NCBI RefSeq assembly: GCF_036324505.1
Contig: NC_086349.1
Span: forward strand, 22,252,747 to 22,316,746
DNA: 64,000 nucleotides
Origin: Eleginops maclovinus
Taxonomy: Eukaryota > Chordata > Actinopteri > Perciformes > Eleginopidae
Direction: 5' to 3'
Positions 44,857 through 59,463 of the stretch are shown here, in pieces (positions within the stretch are counted from its first letter, which is position 1; each line of letters starts with the position of its first letter). The notes below the pieces were generated by a model. It worked only from the letters and a program-made list of their open reading frames with translations, made no database searches and was not told where the DNA came from. The position numbers and the translations under genes are program-made.

Positions 44857-45782
44857 AGCTACTAATGAGTTTTTCGGGAAACCGATCGTACATGAACATG
44901 CATATGAACTCAAAACTTTATTTTCAAGTAGTGATCAATCAGTCTAGTCAGAAGGTCGGTGACAAAATTATACTTGAGTGATGACTTTATCTGACACACA
45001 GATGCTTATTGAATTTTAAAATGATTTCTTGTCAAAAGAGAACCCAGAAACTAATTACCAATACAACTCAGCTCACGGCTGTGACATCAGCACTTACATC
45101 GGTTTCAATGTTTACAAAAACAGGAGTAGAGTTTTAAAATAATACGCTGGAGAGCAAACAATGTTCAAATGATTTAATGCCTTGGCTTAATGAATCAAAA
45201 CTGTATTTCATTGTAGAAATACTCGCTACAGAAGCTGGTTCATAGCAAATAAAACAACTCAAAGGTTAGCTATACAATTAAGTTAGCCCAGCTGACCTGT
45301 GCCCTCTAAGGAAATTGGCTCAAAGTTCAGAGTAGTCAGTATTCTATAACCTCAAACAAGATGTAATTTAGTTCCTGGGTGGAGACTGTTTCATTTACAA
45401 CCATCAAAAGAGATACATTATATATATATATATATACACACAGGAAACTTTCCAAGCCACTGCTGCTTTAACCCTCTTTGAATACGACTGGTGATTACGC
45501 TGTTTAAAGTTATGTTATGCAATATCAGCATTCTTGCAAAATCATCTGGCAGAAACCTGATGAAATGCATAGAAGAGATTAGCCGGGTCAGGCAGGGTGA
45601 CAAAGGCCAGAGACACAGAATGAAAAACACTAACTGTAAATCCACCCACTAAGGGGGGGTTGGGGTTGCAGGGCGCTACACAGCAGGATGCATGATAAGC
45701 TAATTCAAGGAACCACAAAACACTAACACACACTCTACACCCATCAGCAACAACAAGGAACACAGTGGGTTTATTAAAAAGG

Positions 45783-46045
45783 GCTGCAAAATTAATCTGA
45801 ATGTCATGGAAGTCATAATAAGGACTAGTGCACACACACTTTGTGTAAATATCATTCTGAATGAAGGGTTGTGTTGCTGTGGAGAAGTCCCGGCCTACAA
45901 AAACAGACTTTATAAAAACACCTTGTTTTGAACCGATATAGAAATAGAAAAAATAACGACTAATAATTTCCTCAAATATCAAAATTCATATCACAAATGC
46001 AACATCAGTCAAAATATTGTAGTTTTTTCCAAACCGTGGAGCCCT
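45783..46045. mobile_element. Possible decayed hAT MITE
   Basis: The left end GGGCTGCAAAATTAATCTGA and the right end GGAGCCCTA resemble the ends of GGGCTGCA-type hAT MITEs, but the inverted repeat is imperfect and no target duplication is evident. Confidence 0.35.
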
Positions 46046-49000
46046 ACATATAAACAAACTCAATAAGAGAGGTTATTAATCAATCTGCAGAACGGATGTT
46101 ACTCCTTGGATACTAAAATTACTGCGAATGTGTTATTTATGTTTTTGCCGTACTAAAAGTACCAAGGCAAAATGCTTATTTTTTTTAAAGAAATCAACTT
46201 CTTGACCTTTAAACTGAGCAGTAACGGAGCCCTGACCCTTGGGTTGAGGCTGCAGACGGCAGGTGTACGGGGGTTAGCAGGCTTAGAGAGCACACTAAGC
46301 CAATTCTGCCACACAGACTGAAATTAACAACGGGAAAAATATCTGCGGCAAGCCTGTAATGGGCTCACTACAATGACTTAGTATCCTAACAGGAACACTT
46401 TTCCCGTCAAAATCATTTGCACCCTTTGTGTTGTGATATTTATTCTTTGGAAGCTGAAGTATGCTAAATAAATACACACTAAACAATGTCACATAAACAT
46501 GTTGAACACTGCACATGCATAAAGCTGCTATCTTTCAAGCAGTGATGTCACAATTCAATAGATCATTAAGTGCAATTAGACCTACACATGGACTGGTACG
46601 ATCATTTAAAAGTGAAATATCCCACGATCCATCAGCCGATCATATTTGATGGTTGCCTTTTGATCAAATGACTCATTTAGGTCAAAACTAGCAAGACATT
46701 CCGAAAGCACAGAACAGGGTTTTGGTGTGTTAATCATGACAGATTTGTTTCTGTAATCTCATTGATGAACAAACAAAAAGCCTCCATGGCAGGGGTCACA
46801 AATACGTTATAAAAGGACCTCATGAATTGTATTATTGATGTGACCAACATATGCAGTGACATAACTGTAATACTCAGATATATGGTAATTGAAAGCTCCG
46901 TCACTCACACTACATTTCTCTAACTGAAGTTTACTCCATTAATGATTGGAACAGCCTATTTACCTGAACAAAAAAAATAACCTTAAATGCACAGAGAGAG
47001 AAAAAGGCAATATAAAGATAAACTAAACCCTCTTACTGTACATGAAATTAATATTCAGAAAAGATGTAAAAAAAAAGGCTTTGGAATAAAATAAGGCGGC
47101 AGATTGACAGATATATTGAGGGTCAGTTATTATTCCGTCTAAAGCCCTGCATGGCACCAGATGGCCGCAGTAGCCTACAATACCTCCACAACGACACGCC
47201 TGACCAGACATTGATTTAACACCTCCCTAAATCCTGCCTGCGACTGTGCCTGGAATTAACCAATCACCACGGAAATCACCACCCACGTGACCGGGATTAA
47301 CCAATGAGTGCTCTTCATCTGTACTCTAGGGATTACCAACATGCTGCACTGAGAGACTGTGTGTGTCAGTGTGTGTACAGTATGCGTGTGTGTGCTGTGA
47401 ATAATCACATCCAACCACCACAGTGATCTTAAACCAAAATCCCCGCCCACCTGAGAAAGGCAGCCAATGAGATTGTGTCTTGTTGTATGAGCTGTAAATC
47501 AAATTGGCCATTCAGAGGAAGAAACGGACCGGAAAGAATTAACACCCGGTGTAATGAGGCTGACGGCATATGGCCACAGTCTTAGAGTGAGTGTGTGGGT
47601 GGGAGTGCTTCCACACCTGAACCTCATATAAAATCTGAAAATGTTCCTCTGAAAATAGCGGTCGATTACCCTGGTCTGAGCTTCAATGGAAAATAGAGTT
47701 TTGTTGCATTATTTATGGGAAGGAGATATGGATAACACCCTCTATAATATCAATATATTTCATATTATAGATCATTCACTGGAAAATAAATGTCTGCCTG
47801 TGTGTGCAGGAGAAAGAAAAGTCTTTGGATATCATTTTGAAAGGTTAAAATGACACAAATACCAATTGAAACAGAATTTTCAAATAACATTTTAGAATTT
47901 TCAAGGTGATTACATCCATTTCTTTCCAATAAAATGTACATTTTTGGATTTTAAAACACACTTCAGTAATTGGATTTTGGATCGAGTTGAAAACAATACA
48001 CCGCCGCCCCCACCGGAAAGTAATCCTACAAATAATTAAGATCAATATTATTTGTGCAGCAATATCTTGATCTGCAACTGCGAGGAAAATACAGTACCGC
48101 TTTGGATGTCAACGCTTTGAAGGCAGCTTTGAACTATTCAGGGACAGCTGTATTTCTTCCAATGGTACTGACAACACTTAAAACATTGTAAAATGTAAAA
48201 GAGAGACAGACTACTGAGCTAATATAGACAAAGCGTGTATAAAACTAAAAACATGATTGTATCCTAGAACAAGATCAACATCCCCTCCACGTAGGGATGA
48301 ACAATTCCGCAGAAATGCGAAGCAGAGATTCCTCTGAGGAGGTCGCTCCCATGGTACAAACTGCATTGCAAAATTCCTCATATTGCCAAACATCTCATGT
48401 GCTCAGAACCACGAAGGGAACAGCGGTGTGCGAGCATCAGTCCAGATATCACGCTGCTCTGCTCCGCTCCCTACGGTTGTATAACTGTGTTGACTTTGTC
48501 TCCATAACAAACAAAACATATAATCAGGACACCGGCGCAACAATGAATAGCCGTCAAGATGGATTGATGCGGTCTGTATATTCCATGTGACTTTATTAAT
48601 AACAATAAATGCAACAGCACGAGACAGTCTATGTTTTTACTATTCCTGGCGTCATGGCTGCGCGCTACATAAATCCTCTCACATCAGGAACTTGAAAGCA
48701 GAGGAAGGACATAAACAAGTTGAACAGGAACATGTGGCAAAAAGCACTGGTGCAACAAATCACGTCCCACTATTAACCGACGGCAGGCTTTGTGTATACA
48801 GGGGAGATGTTATCATTGCTGTTTGAAGATTTTCAGAAGCTCTGCCAATGTGAGCTCAATAAAGGGTAAGGCAACACATCCTTCAAGGAAACCAGCAGCA
48901 GCAGCAGCAGCGAATGAACACCTGATATTTTTTCCAAAACCCTCCGTCCTGTTTTCTAATAAAAATACACTGATTTGTTTCTAATATCAGTTCATCTCCT

Positions 49001-49178
49001 GCTTTCTGGAAATGTCTCGATGATATCTGTAATCCTCCTCCAAACAAGTGGGTCAGCCTATATTTACCAGTGGGGTTGTGGTAATGCGCAGAAGATTTTT
49101 AGGTAATGACAAAGGAGTTCTAACTCGAAATGCAAACGAGTTAAAGTTCAACCCTTCACATTTACTGTAACCCTACAG

Positions 49179-49771
49179 CAAGGGTGTCCAAACTACAGCC
49201 CGGGAGCCAACTGCGGCCCGTCTTGCCCTTTGAATTGGCCCTCAGCAAATTCAAAAAGTATAATGGCCCACAACTGAAACTTCTTAGATATAGAGCCATG
49301 GAAAAAATTAAGACACCACTTCAGCATTATCATTTTCTCTTGTTTTATTATTTATAGACGTGTCTTTCAATTCAATGATAACATTTGGAATGGCTGCCAT
49401 ACATGTAGAGATACAAATTTAAGAACCATTTGGAGTGGCCTCTTAATATTTTCAGAGCTGTATATGGTAACATGTATTATATGTCAATTAAAGTTGAAAG
49501 CTTTTTCAAAAAATCTTAGTCAATGAAAAAAAGCCTATCCTATTTCCCCTTATTAACAACCTGAGGCTTCTTTTCTAAGGAATGAGCTGCTCACACTTTT
49601 TGTAAATAAGTCATTAAACCCTATGGAGAGCTGTGATGTAGAATAATGTATTTGATTGATTTTGCTAACCTATAACTTAACCTATGAGGCACTATACCTT
49701 AATGCTAATGAGTGGCCCAGCCTTTTGGATGTTTTTCTGTATTTGGCCCTCAGTGAAAACAGTTTGGACAC
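49179..49771. mobile_element. Nonautonomous hAT element, copy C, with a nested insertion
   Basis: Same family as copies A and B but inverted and more diverged: AAGGGTGTCCAAACTACAGC at the left, GTTTGGACACC at the right. It is flanked by CCCTACAG (49171-49178 and 49772-49779), a plausible 8-bp target duplication that overlaps the right end by CC. The nested element is annotated separately. Confidence 0.8.
49290..49462. mobile_element. Nested short DNA transposon (about 173 bp) inside hAT copy C
   Basis: The ends AGAGCCATGGAAAAAATTAA and TTAATATTTTCAGAGCTGTA are inverted and related, flanked by TATA. A similar end (GTGGTCTCTGAATTTTTTCC) recurs at about 53793. A TA-type target suggests a Tc1/mariner-like MITE. 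Confidence 0.65.
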
Positions 49772-52700
49772 CCCTACAGCCTCAACAACTACAAAGTGAG
49801 GCAGTCCTTAACCAAGAAAGTGTGTTAGCATTTGTACACCTCAACTTCCCTTGAGGTCGAGGTTTTTCTGTTCTGCATGGGGTTTTGTTTAGATGCCTGA
49901 AACAAAGTCTGTGGCTAACACTAGCTGAAGAGCTGTTCACATTTTGTGAGTAAAACATGTCAGTATACACATGTTAACTCCAAAGATATCGCATGTGTCA
50001 TAAGACTGATGCTAACAAGATGCTAAATGAAACTACAGTCTGTCGATGACATTAGAAGTCATTACAGCTTTGTTCTGGAGTAATCTTTCCATATGTTTAA
50101 CTTCTGCTGTTTGCATTTACGCTTCACGAATCCTCATTTTGTGATCATAAGCTTTAGCTTTTATTCAGATTGGCCTACAAAAACAGGTTATCCCTGAGAA
50201 GTTGGGAGTTTTTGGGCCTTGCTTAACACAGGAAGAGAGGTTTGACACAGTTCCTGAACTTTACCAAGATTGTGATCAGTAATTATTTCACAGTGTTTAT
50301 GAAGCTCTAGTCACAGTTGGTGTCTTTATTTGTGCATTTACTTAAAGCTGTTTTTCCTTTACTCTGGGTGTGCATGTGCGTAAAATAGGCCATGCTCCCT
50401 GTTGTCAGCTTGAATCAAAAGTAGCTGTCACTAAAACGCACCAACAGCCAGAGTACAGTAAGAGGAACCCATATTTGACTCAAAAAACAACAATCATGGT
50501 GGAATTGATGGTCCTGTTTTATCTGAAAAAAGTGCTTCCTGTTGGATTTCCTCTGTTTTGAGGAAAAGTCACTTCCTCAAAATGATCTAGAGATTATTGC
50601 CTTACAGTTACATCATGAAAAAGTCTCACATCTGTGGTGTTCATGTCACGAGTCCCAATGGGGGAACAAACATCTAACCACAGTTGACTGAACTCACAAA
50701 TACTTTGAGGGATCATTTTCTGTAAAGTACAGCAAGGGAACCACTTACTGATACTAGTTCAAATAGTTGATTTTAGGCGACTGATATGCTATTCTGAAAC
50801 CGTATAAACACAACGACATGTCACATTACGGTGTACGCTGACTACAACCCCAGGTAAACAAGCAAAGCCGGCCAAATCCCAGTCCTGGCGGGATAAGAGT
50901 GTGTCCTCACTTCTATCCTGATAATAAACCTCTGTTTATAAAGGGAAGGTTCCCTGAACACACCAACGCTCTTTCCCAACAACACCCAGATGCCCAGCTC
51001 CACCGCTCTGTAACTCTAACAGCGTGTTTGTGTTGCTGTTTTATAGGTCTGCCATCTTCCTCTGCTGTTTTCAAACTGCGCTCACTGTTGAATATGAAAG
51101 GTTTGTTTTATGTTTGTCTCATATTACTAACACTGTAATTCAACTCAAGGGTTTGGTTTGCATTTTCCCCTATTAAAACATGTCCACTGTGTGAAATGAC
51201 TGTGGAGCCAGCATTTATATATAGTTTTAATGGCAGTAAGAAAAAGTGTAATTATTTCTAGTTACAGAAGTAGAAAAAACAATAAACTAATTATACAAAT
51301 AGAAATAAGCACAAGCTAAAGAAGGGAGGGAACCCGACCCAAATGGAATAAAAAGAAAACATGGCAGTAACAGACGTTTTAGTTATCCTTAAAACCTGTC
51401 TCACAATCTTTAAATTTAGCATAGGATGTTTGCCGTGGCTCTTTTGGCTAACCCCTAAACTTAAAACATTATTATTTTGAACGTCTCTCTTTAGAAACAC
51501 ACTAATAACCAAACCTATTATTAATAAAGCAAGCACATAAAACACAGGTGCACATTTGATCAAAAGAGAGACACATTTTCCTGCTTTGGTTCTTTAAGCT
51601 TTCATTGACGCTGGCTGTTTGTTTGTCCACAGGGTTGACTACAGAGTGTCTAAGCTGATTATTAGGAAGTGAAAAGACAATAAAGTCTTTAAAAAACAGA
51701 AAAATAAACTAAGAATGTTCCGTGTGTCACATGTAGTTGGTTTAAACGGTGACTCAGATTGCTAAGAGAGTAAAACAGCATCGTTCAGCCTTTTAAAAAC
51801 ACCTCTGCTTTCATTTGTTCAGAACTGTTCTGTTTTCTCTCGTTGCTGCCCAGCAGGATGGACATGGACCATTAGTCAGTATTATTGACTACCCCTGTCA
51901 CCAGCTGCTGTCTACACTGCACGCACACACACCATGCATACAGAAAGTGAAAATAAAAGACAAATGATGCATGGACCAGCCTGCTCTGCTGACGTCGAGT
52001 TAGGGGTTTATCGATACACATTAGACGAAGACGCAGGACATCTTTACACTAGAGAAGCTGGAACGAGTACATTTCAGGCTTCTTTTAAAGTTACCTAATC
52101 AACTATCGAAGTGCACCAGATACATGTCGACTTCCCCCTTATCGTTCTGTCAAATATGCTGTCGTTAAATTTCACAATTTTGCTCCTCCGCTGATGAACA
52201 TGCATCCGACCACATCATTGTGTCATTTCAAACATTTGCATCCACTGCTTCTCCATCCATCCTATCCTCTTTCCCTCCCTCTTCTGCACTTCATCCATCA
52301 CTCTTTCCACTGTCACACACACACACTTCCACCTCTCCCTCTTTCAGCTCTGCAAACTCCTTTGTCATCACTTCCCAATTCACGTGTTTCTTTCCCCTCT
52401 TTTCCATGTACTTGATTCTCCTTCCTCTCCTTATTTTGCAACATTTTTAACCTCTTTCATTGCTTTAGATTTCCCATAATACTTAACCTGTCTGTTTCTC
52501 AACTCTATCATCTTTATTACAATGTTATTGTTATGTTTTACATCCTAGTTTCTACCCTAATGTAATGGCATAAGTACTACATGGCTATAGTTATTATTCA
52601 CTGAATTACTGCCTTTCACCAATGTTGGTATTATCAGGGGAACATTAACAGTGTGTGCAGCATTTTACACAGAAGGTTACACACCTACATCCTCTTCAGC

Positions 52701-55700
52701 TGCTCTCTCTCTGCTCAGATATTAATCTCTAAGTGGTCTGCCGGGACTTTTGTCGGCTGTTGTCAATAAAGCTCTGACAGAGGAGTAAAACATGCTTCTA
52801 AAAAAACCACCAGAGTAAGTCCTTTATCTACCCTGAGGCCCCATATCAGCTAATACAGGATAACAAGTATTATCTCTAAAGAGCTGGAAGAAACAAGATA
52901 AAGGACAGCTAATTGGTGAAGGGGGGAGTGAGAATGTGACAGCTATTCAGCAATTCATTATTAGACAAATACCAAAGACTTCTTGGTTTTAAATGTTATG
53001 TTTTTACGGTCATTTTTGCAATCTAAAAGACAAAACCATGAAAGGAAATAGAGAGGAACAATAACGGACCAAAAAAAGCCGAAGTTCTCATTCATATTTA
53101 TGTGATTTGACTTATTTCGACCCACTTGATGTCCCGAGGTTAGGATTTTTTTCAGTGATGATAAATTACCAACACAAGACCTTCGGTTAGCAGAGAAATA
53201 TTACATTATTCACAATTTCCTCACATTTCATAGACAAATGATTGATGACTCAAGAACATAACCTTTAAATGAATTCATATTAAAAAGTAATGGTTGGTTG
53301 CAGCCCTAAAATAAAACAAGGCTTCACACAGCAGACACAAAGCCCTGAGAGACAAACAGACATCTGTGATTCTTGATTGGAGGAGCGTGCAGCTCATTCA
53401 TCGAGATCAGCTTACAAACACACACACATGCTATTCCTGCCTGAGAATCAATAGATGGTAATGAAACCTCGATGCTACGACAACCCAGTAAACACAGCTG
53501 CCACACACGTGCATGCAAGGCAGGGAACTAACCACTAATGCCGCCAAGACTTACTGACTCGAAACATTAAAATAAACAGGGTTTGAATGGTTTTCAAAAC
53601 TCATTTTTCCTTGTTTTGTTTGATTCATCGCAATCACCGCATCAAATAAGCACATTTCAAGCAATTAATGTCATCACCTTGTTTCGGGCATGCGAATCAC
53701 AGCAGACTTCACATTTGGAGAAATAATTGACTCAATCAAAACTTTAGAGAAGATTAAAAAACAGGAATGTGAGAAAATGATAATGTGTAGAGTGGTCTCT
53801 GAATTTTTTCCCACGGCTGTACATATTTTCACCAAAGACAACATGTCATCTAATAGCAAGCATATCTACGCCATATAAAACAACACTTGCATAAAACAAT
53901 CTAGATTGTACGGTACATGTAAGAGTAAAACAAATAGTCCCTGTAACTGCTGGCACCATCAACCCCAGCTTCTGTGTTGTTGACTGAAGATGTTGTCAGC
54001 ACAAATATATGCTACTATGTGAGGAATGTCCACCCCATTTCGGGAGAACTGTAGTGTGATTTGTCAGTAAACATCCCACATGATGGCAGAGAAAAACCCA
54101 AAATACAAAGTGATGGCCTCTGTGAAATGTGGCTTTGATTTGTCCTTGGAGCTTCACCAAGGACTTATGAAAAAGTACTTTGTTTAACGCACATATTGCT
54201 TGGTTATCAGCCTCTTAGTAGAGTAGTGAAAACCTCTTCAAAACAAAACTGCTAATCATTTTACCTGTGCCTTGGTATTTATTAAGAGAATGAAGAAAGC
54301 TAGAGCTTGTCAACACTTGCATAGCAGATCATAAAAAACATTCCTAGCATCCCGTAAACAGATCAGACAAACCTTTCCACATTCTTGCTTTGCCATCAGT
54401 CTCTACACCTTGGTACACAATGCTGAGATGCAAAAGGTGCCAACCCAATCCATTAGCTAACGTCCAATCAGCTGGACACACACATGCGAACAGTGCATGA
54501 CAAAACCTTACAGCAATAACCTGCTGCTCATGCTGTAGCATGCAATGCCAACAATCTGAAGATGTGACAGTACATGTTTTTTCAGTCAGTCACCACGCCT
54601 TATTTTCCCTTATTAAGCTACATTGTAAACAACAAATCCGTGTTGCAATCAGCATGAGGAGAGCGAGTTAGCCGTCAGTGAACGATGGTTCCATTCAGTT
54701 GCAGTCAAACTCTTTGGTAGAAAACAGTTTCAGCAAGGGAAATATATCCAATGTTTATGATGTGTTCAATGTAGTTTATGTGGAAAAATGTTAATAAACA
54801 GAGCAGTTTGGAGATTCTTTTGCATTTTCTTAACATTTTATTGTCTAAAAAGGTAATTGAATAATTAGAGAAAGATTCTACAGATTAAACAATAAGGCCA
54901 AAAATGAGCAAGTAACAGCCCCAGTATGTTTATTAGAAAAACGACCAAAACTACACGATGTTAACTGGGCAAAGTTCAGATGAATCTACTACAAATGTGA
55001 AATATCACTTCCTCTTTCTTATCAGTGCAGTCCGAGAACTTAAATATACATTTTGAAGTTGTCTTTATATCTGGGGAGACCTGAGATGTTACAATGAATT
55101 ATTATCCCATATCTCTTTAACAGCAGCGTAGCTACTTTCAGGCGTGGCGCTTGGTGTCTGACTGCTTAGTGCACGGTTAAGTGAAAATGTGAAAAAAAAG
55201 GTCCAATTATAATCCTGATCAAATAGATGCAAATTGTGATTTAACATCGTTAACAAGTTTGCTGTGAAAACTCTCACGTCCCAGCGTTGCCTGCTTCTAG
55301 AACTAGTACTTTATACACGATCCTTCAGAGCTAATCTATCGACTCACATTTAGAGAGGGAGGGGGCGGAATGACAGAAAGAAACAGGGTGGGGGGTTCAG
55401 CGTGATGAAGATGGAAGGACAGAGGTTGAGACAGCTGTGTCACGGAGACAGAGACGGAGTGAAGGAGAGAAAGAAGGGGTTGGTTCAAGGTGAGAAAGAA
55501 CAGAAAGTGTGAAGTCGGAGGGAGGAGAATAGAAAGTGAAGGTGAAAATTTGACAGCCTCATGTGACTTGCGATCACAGGACTGTTTCGCCTTCCTCTTT
55601 AGAAGACTTGCTCATGACAAGACTCATGACCTGAAGACAAAAGCTGCTGCCGCCTCTCATACAAAGAGAAAACATGCATTTTTAGTCCCATAAGAGGGTC

Positions 55701-58700
55701 CTACACACCTGTAGAGGGTAAACTACAGGTGTAGATTTACCGCTTATATTATAATGGGCAGACAAACCTAGTTAAAAAATACAGCCGATTAAAACTCTCA
55801 ATAGTGTTGTACCTCTGCTCAATCAGTCAAAGCATGCTTTTTGCATTTGGACAACAACAAAAGCAGCTTTAAAAACTCAAGAACTAAAAGAGGACAGTGA
55901 AGCAGAGTAAGCATAATACTATATCATCTCTCTCATTAACTGAGAAATCAATCCATTACTGAATCAAGCGGTTCTGTTCCAGCAGCCTAGCATCTTTTGA
56001 ATCTAATTTCAGACTTAACATGAACCCTGTCAGTCTTCTGTGTGGGGATACAAATATCAGTACCAAATACCAGAGAGCGACAGTAGGAATCCCAGCTGGG
56101 GGATAATTTTAGGTTTTCAAGGGTCACTGCAGAGACACTCTGACAGGAAGCTGCCATACTGCAGCACAGCCAAGTTCGTCAAGTTTAGAATGGGCACAGT
56201 AAACGAGGTCAATGACCAACTATAATAACATCCAGATCCAAATCATACATAGAACAGAAACATTTGCAGCAGTCACCATTTAGTTTCCTACTAACTGACG
56301 TTATATTTTATCGATATATATGGAAGAATAATCATCCCATTAACTGATAAGCTAGTACAAAATTAGGGAATTAGTTATAGTGTGTTCCATATCCCGCTAT
56401 TGATATTACTAGGTATAAAAGCAGATTATTAAGGTGCACTCTGGCCTGACTTTCCGCTGCTTTGTTTTATTATATTGCTATATCACAAAATATTGCTTGT
56501 TAATTAAAAAATAATTAATAAGGAAATGATTCCCGCAATTATTTTATTACACAAATTGAACTCAAATCTAAACGCCTTTAAATAAAGGATTATAACTATA
56601 TATCAAATAGCTGTTTCTTAGAATAGAAGCAATATCAGTCTTTCATGATGTGTTTACTGCACAGTTAAACGCAATGACACAACATAAAAAAGATATATTG
56701 TGCTTATAGACGACATAATCGTTTGTTTCTTATAATAAACTACCAGTGAACTCGACCACATTTGGTTTCCAGTGAAGCTGCAGGGTGGCGGTGGCTACGA
56801 TGTCCCTCTGTGACCTCCTACTGCTGCTCTGTTATCAGTGTGTAACCTGATTTGATGTGACTGCCTTTCATATGAGTCACAGAACACCAATTGTAAAAGA
56901 GCTTACACTGATGATATCATTCGGCGTCATGCCTTCCCCTAACCCCTCACGCAGACCGGCTGACTCAAGAGAAATAATATAATTTGTTAAACATTTTCCC
57001 GGACACGACATGTGAAACTAAAACTGACTCATATATGAAATGTTTAACATTTAGCTTGCTGGAAAAGGCCCCTTCTTTAAGTTAATACAGGCATCCTTTA
57101 GGCACTTAATAAAGGAAAACATCATGAAATCAAACAGATGATAGTCACACCTCCTAAATCACATTTGCTGTTAAATAAGTTTCATATCTTTGTGAGATTA
57201 AAGAGATGAATACTACAAAATAATGTTCAGTAACTATAAAGACACATCAGAAGATTTTCATTACTGAAAGCTTATCTTAAATTGCAGTTCTGGTCATATT
57301 ATCTAAAAATAGACATTTCTTTTCAGCTCTTGTACTGATATTGACTCCTTGATAAGCCATGTGTTTTTATATTGTACTTTTATTATAGTGCTAGTTTGCC
57401 AGCTATATTAAATTAAATGCTTCCAGAAAAAATGATCATCACAAAGAAAAATAAATCCTTACTCATCCACACAGTAGAAACAAAACTATACCAAAACCAT
57501 AATGCCTTTTAAACCCAGACAAGGTCTATGTGTAGATACTGAACTTACCTTGTGGTAATACTTCAATACAACCTTTCCCCAAATGCAATGATAAGACTAG
57601 AGCTTCTTACAGAAAGAGACTTTTAAAAGGTCTTTGTCCAATTGGAAGACAAAAGGATAAATAATAGATGTGTTGTATGCAAACACACCACAATGACTTA
57701 CAGCGCAGGGCTGTTCATGATAGAACCAGGGCGGCTGATCGGAGCCAATGCTGTATGATACGGTTGTAATGCTGGAAAGCTCAAAACATTATCTGCCTTA
57801 CAGTTCCATTCACTTTCTCACACCTAAGCAGTCACCACCTGCCACTACACAAACACATTACAGGAGGACAGGAAAAACAGCTATTTCAGAATCCCTCACA
57901 AGCAAACCCATAATAGGAACACCGAGATTAAGCGCAAGACAATGGAGATCATTTTAGATTGCTAAACTATAGCCTGGCTAAAAAAAAATCCCAGTTTGGG
58001 ATTAATAATGTATTTCTTATCTTATCTGGTTGGCATGCTATGTATGTATGATAAGATGTAACTACCTTTAATAAAGTACTGTATTTAAGTAAAGTATGGA
58101 GGAATTTACACTTTACTTAAGTATCTTTATTTTATGCTACTATACTCTTACTGCATTTCATTGTCTGAGCAAGTACTATACTGTTTCCTTCACTAGATTT
58201 ATTTGCCATATTGAGTAACTAGTAGTTACTCGGCATATTTAGGTTATTCATACACAAAAAAACCCTAACATATTATCATATATACGTAAAACGTCCTAGT
58301 TCTAGATGGAGTAATTCAAATCGCTTCATCTACAATAAAGTGCAAAATTGAAGTGATGAACCCATTAATGCACCAATCATTTGATGAACGCATTAATGCA
58401 CACATCATTTAAATGAACTAGTGTAAAACATATGCTGCTTACACGGGCCATTTGCATAACGAATACTTTCACTTTTGGCACTTAAAGTATATTTTGGTGC
58501 CAATAATGTTATACTTTTACTCAAGTACAGTTTGAATACAGGACTTTTACTTGTAACGGAGTATTTTTACACTGTTTCTACTTAAGTACATCATTTGATT
58601 ACTTTTCCACCTCTGCTATTAAATCAACTTGTAATGGAAGTTGCACCTGTCTGCGACATATCCAAGAAAATTGGAGATAAAAACACACACTAAGAGTTAC

Positions 58701-59101
58701 CCTACCGACTACAAATCCGGATTTACACTACGGGGTCTTTCCCACTGTTTTACTCCATACGCACTAAATCTGTCACGTTAAATCCCACAAATAATCAATA
58801 TGACGAATTTGGGATTTAGATCCAAAGATTTTCCGCTGCTGCACTCACACACTGTTACGTAGGGCTTTCAGTTCGTGACTGGCAAACGAACTAGAAAATA
58901 CCGGTCGGCTCGGGACTCAAACCGTAGTTAAAGCGGATAATCTCCAGGCGCTGCATCAAACGAACACACACGTAGCATCCATGTTTGTTAGCCTAGCCTG
59001 CAATACGTCTAGTTTAAATAAGCAAGCTAGCATTTAGCTCGCCAACTAATCCAAGGGCAGCAAACTGACTAGCCCAACGGCTAACTAGGTTATTTTCTTA
59101 C

Positions 59102-59300
59102 CTGGTTCAGTGTGGCTTCTGTTTATGTTTAAAATGAGACGTCACCCTATATATTTGTCTTCTTTTATGAAAATTGCATCCCAGTTCTTCTTTGCTTTCA
59201 ACCGCTAAACCATTCAAACAGTCGAGTGGTACAACCAACGAGCTAACGGCTACTTGTCAATCCCAATCCTGGTGGAGCGGTAGCGCGCAAACCCTCCCAC
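59102..59300 (-). other. dnajc5: dnajc5 noncoding exon 1 (5' UTR)
   Basis: On the minus strand a good donor (AACCAG/GTAAGA) ends an exon at 59102, about 360 bp from the opposite-strand adrm1 donor. No open reading frame is needed. It is assigned to dnajc5 because the first coding exon at 43760 begins with a splice acceptor and no other minus-strand gene lies between. The exon 5' edge is a guess. Confidence 0.6.
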
Positions 59301-59463
59301 TCACTCTCACCCGCCCTCTACTACAAACCGCGTTCACGTTGACAGCAGACGGACGCGCTCACGTCTCAACAGGAAGTCGATGTCGTTACTAGCAAAACGA
59401 ACAAGAAGAAGATAAGTAGTTGATAAACTTTGCTAATCCTTCTGCAGGTTATTTCAGCTTCAG
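59103..59463. promoter_or_regulatory. Shared (bidirectional) promoter of dnajc5 and adrm1
   Basis: The two head-to-head 5' exons end at 59102 (minus) and 59463 (plus). The interval is relatively CG-rich and rich in CpG (for example GACGGACGCGCTCACGTC), has an ETS-like CAGGAAGT near 59370 and no TATA box, as in housekeeping divergent promoters. TSS positions are not fixed. Confidence 0.6.

Larger units (their letters stand above)
43761..59101 (-). other. dnajc5: dnajc5 intron 1 (15.3 kb) between noncoding exon and first coding exon
   Basis: Borders are a CCAG/GTAAG donor at 59102/59101 and a CCTGACAG acceptor at 43761. Contents recognised: a 24-bp tandem repeat (44773-44856), possible hAT MITEs (45783-46045 and a right end near 53305), a hAT element with nested insertion (49179-49771), a MITE end near 53786-53830, a DNA-transposon remnant near 58060-58612, and a LINE-like tail (TTGGGATTAATAATGTATTT) near 57996. 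No other gene seen. Confidence 0.7.

Noticed and set aside
53280..53320. hAT MITE right end (GGTTGCAGCCCTAA)
   Set aside because: No matching left end or target duplication was found, so the element cannot be delimited; mentioned only under the intron entry.
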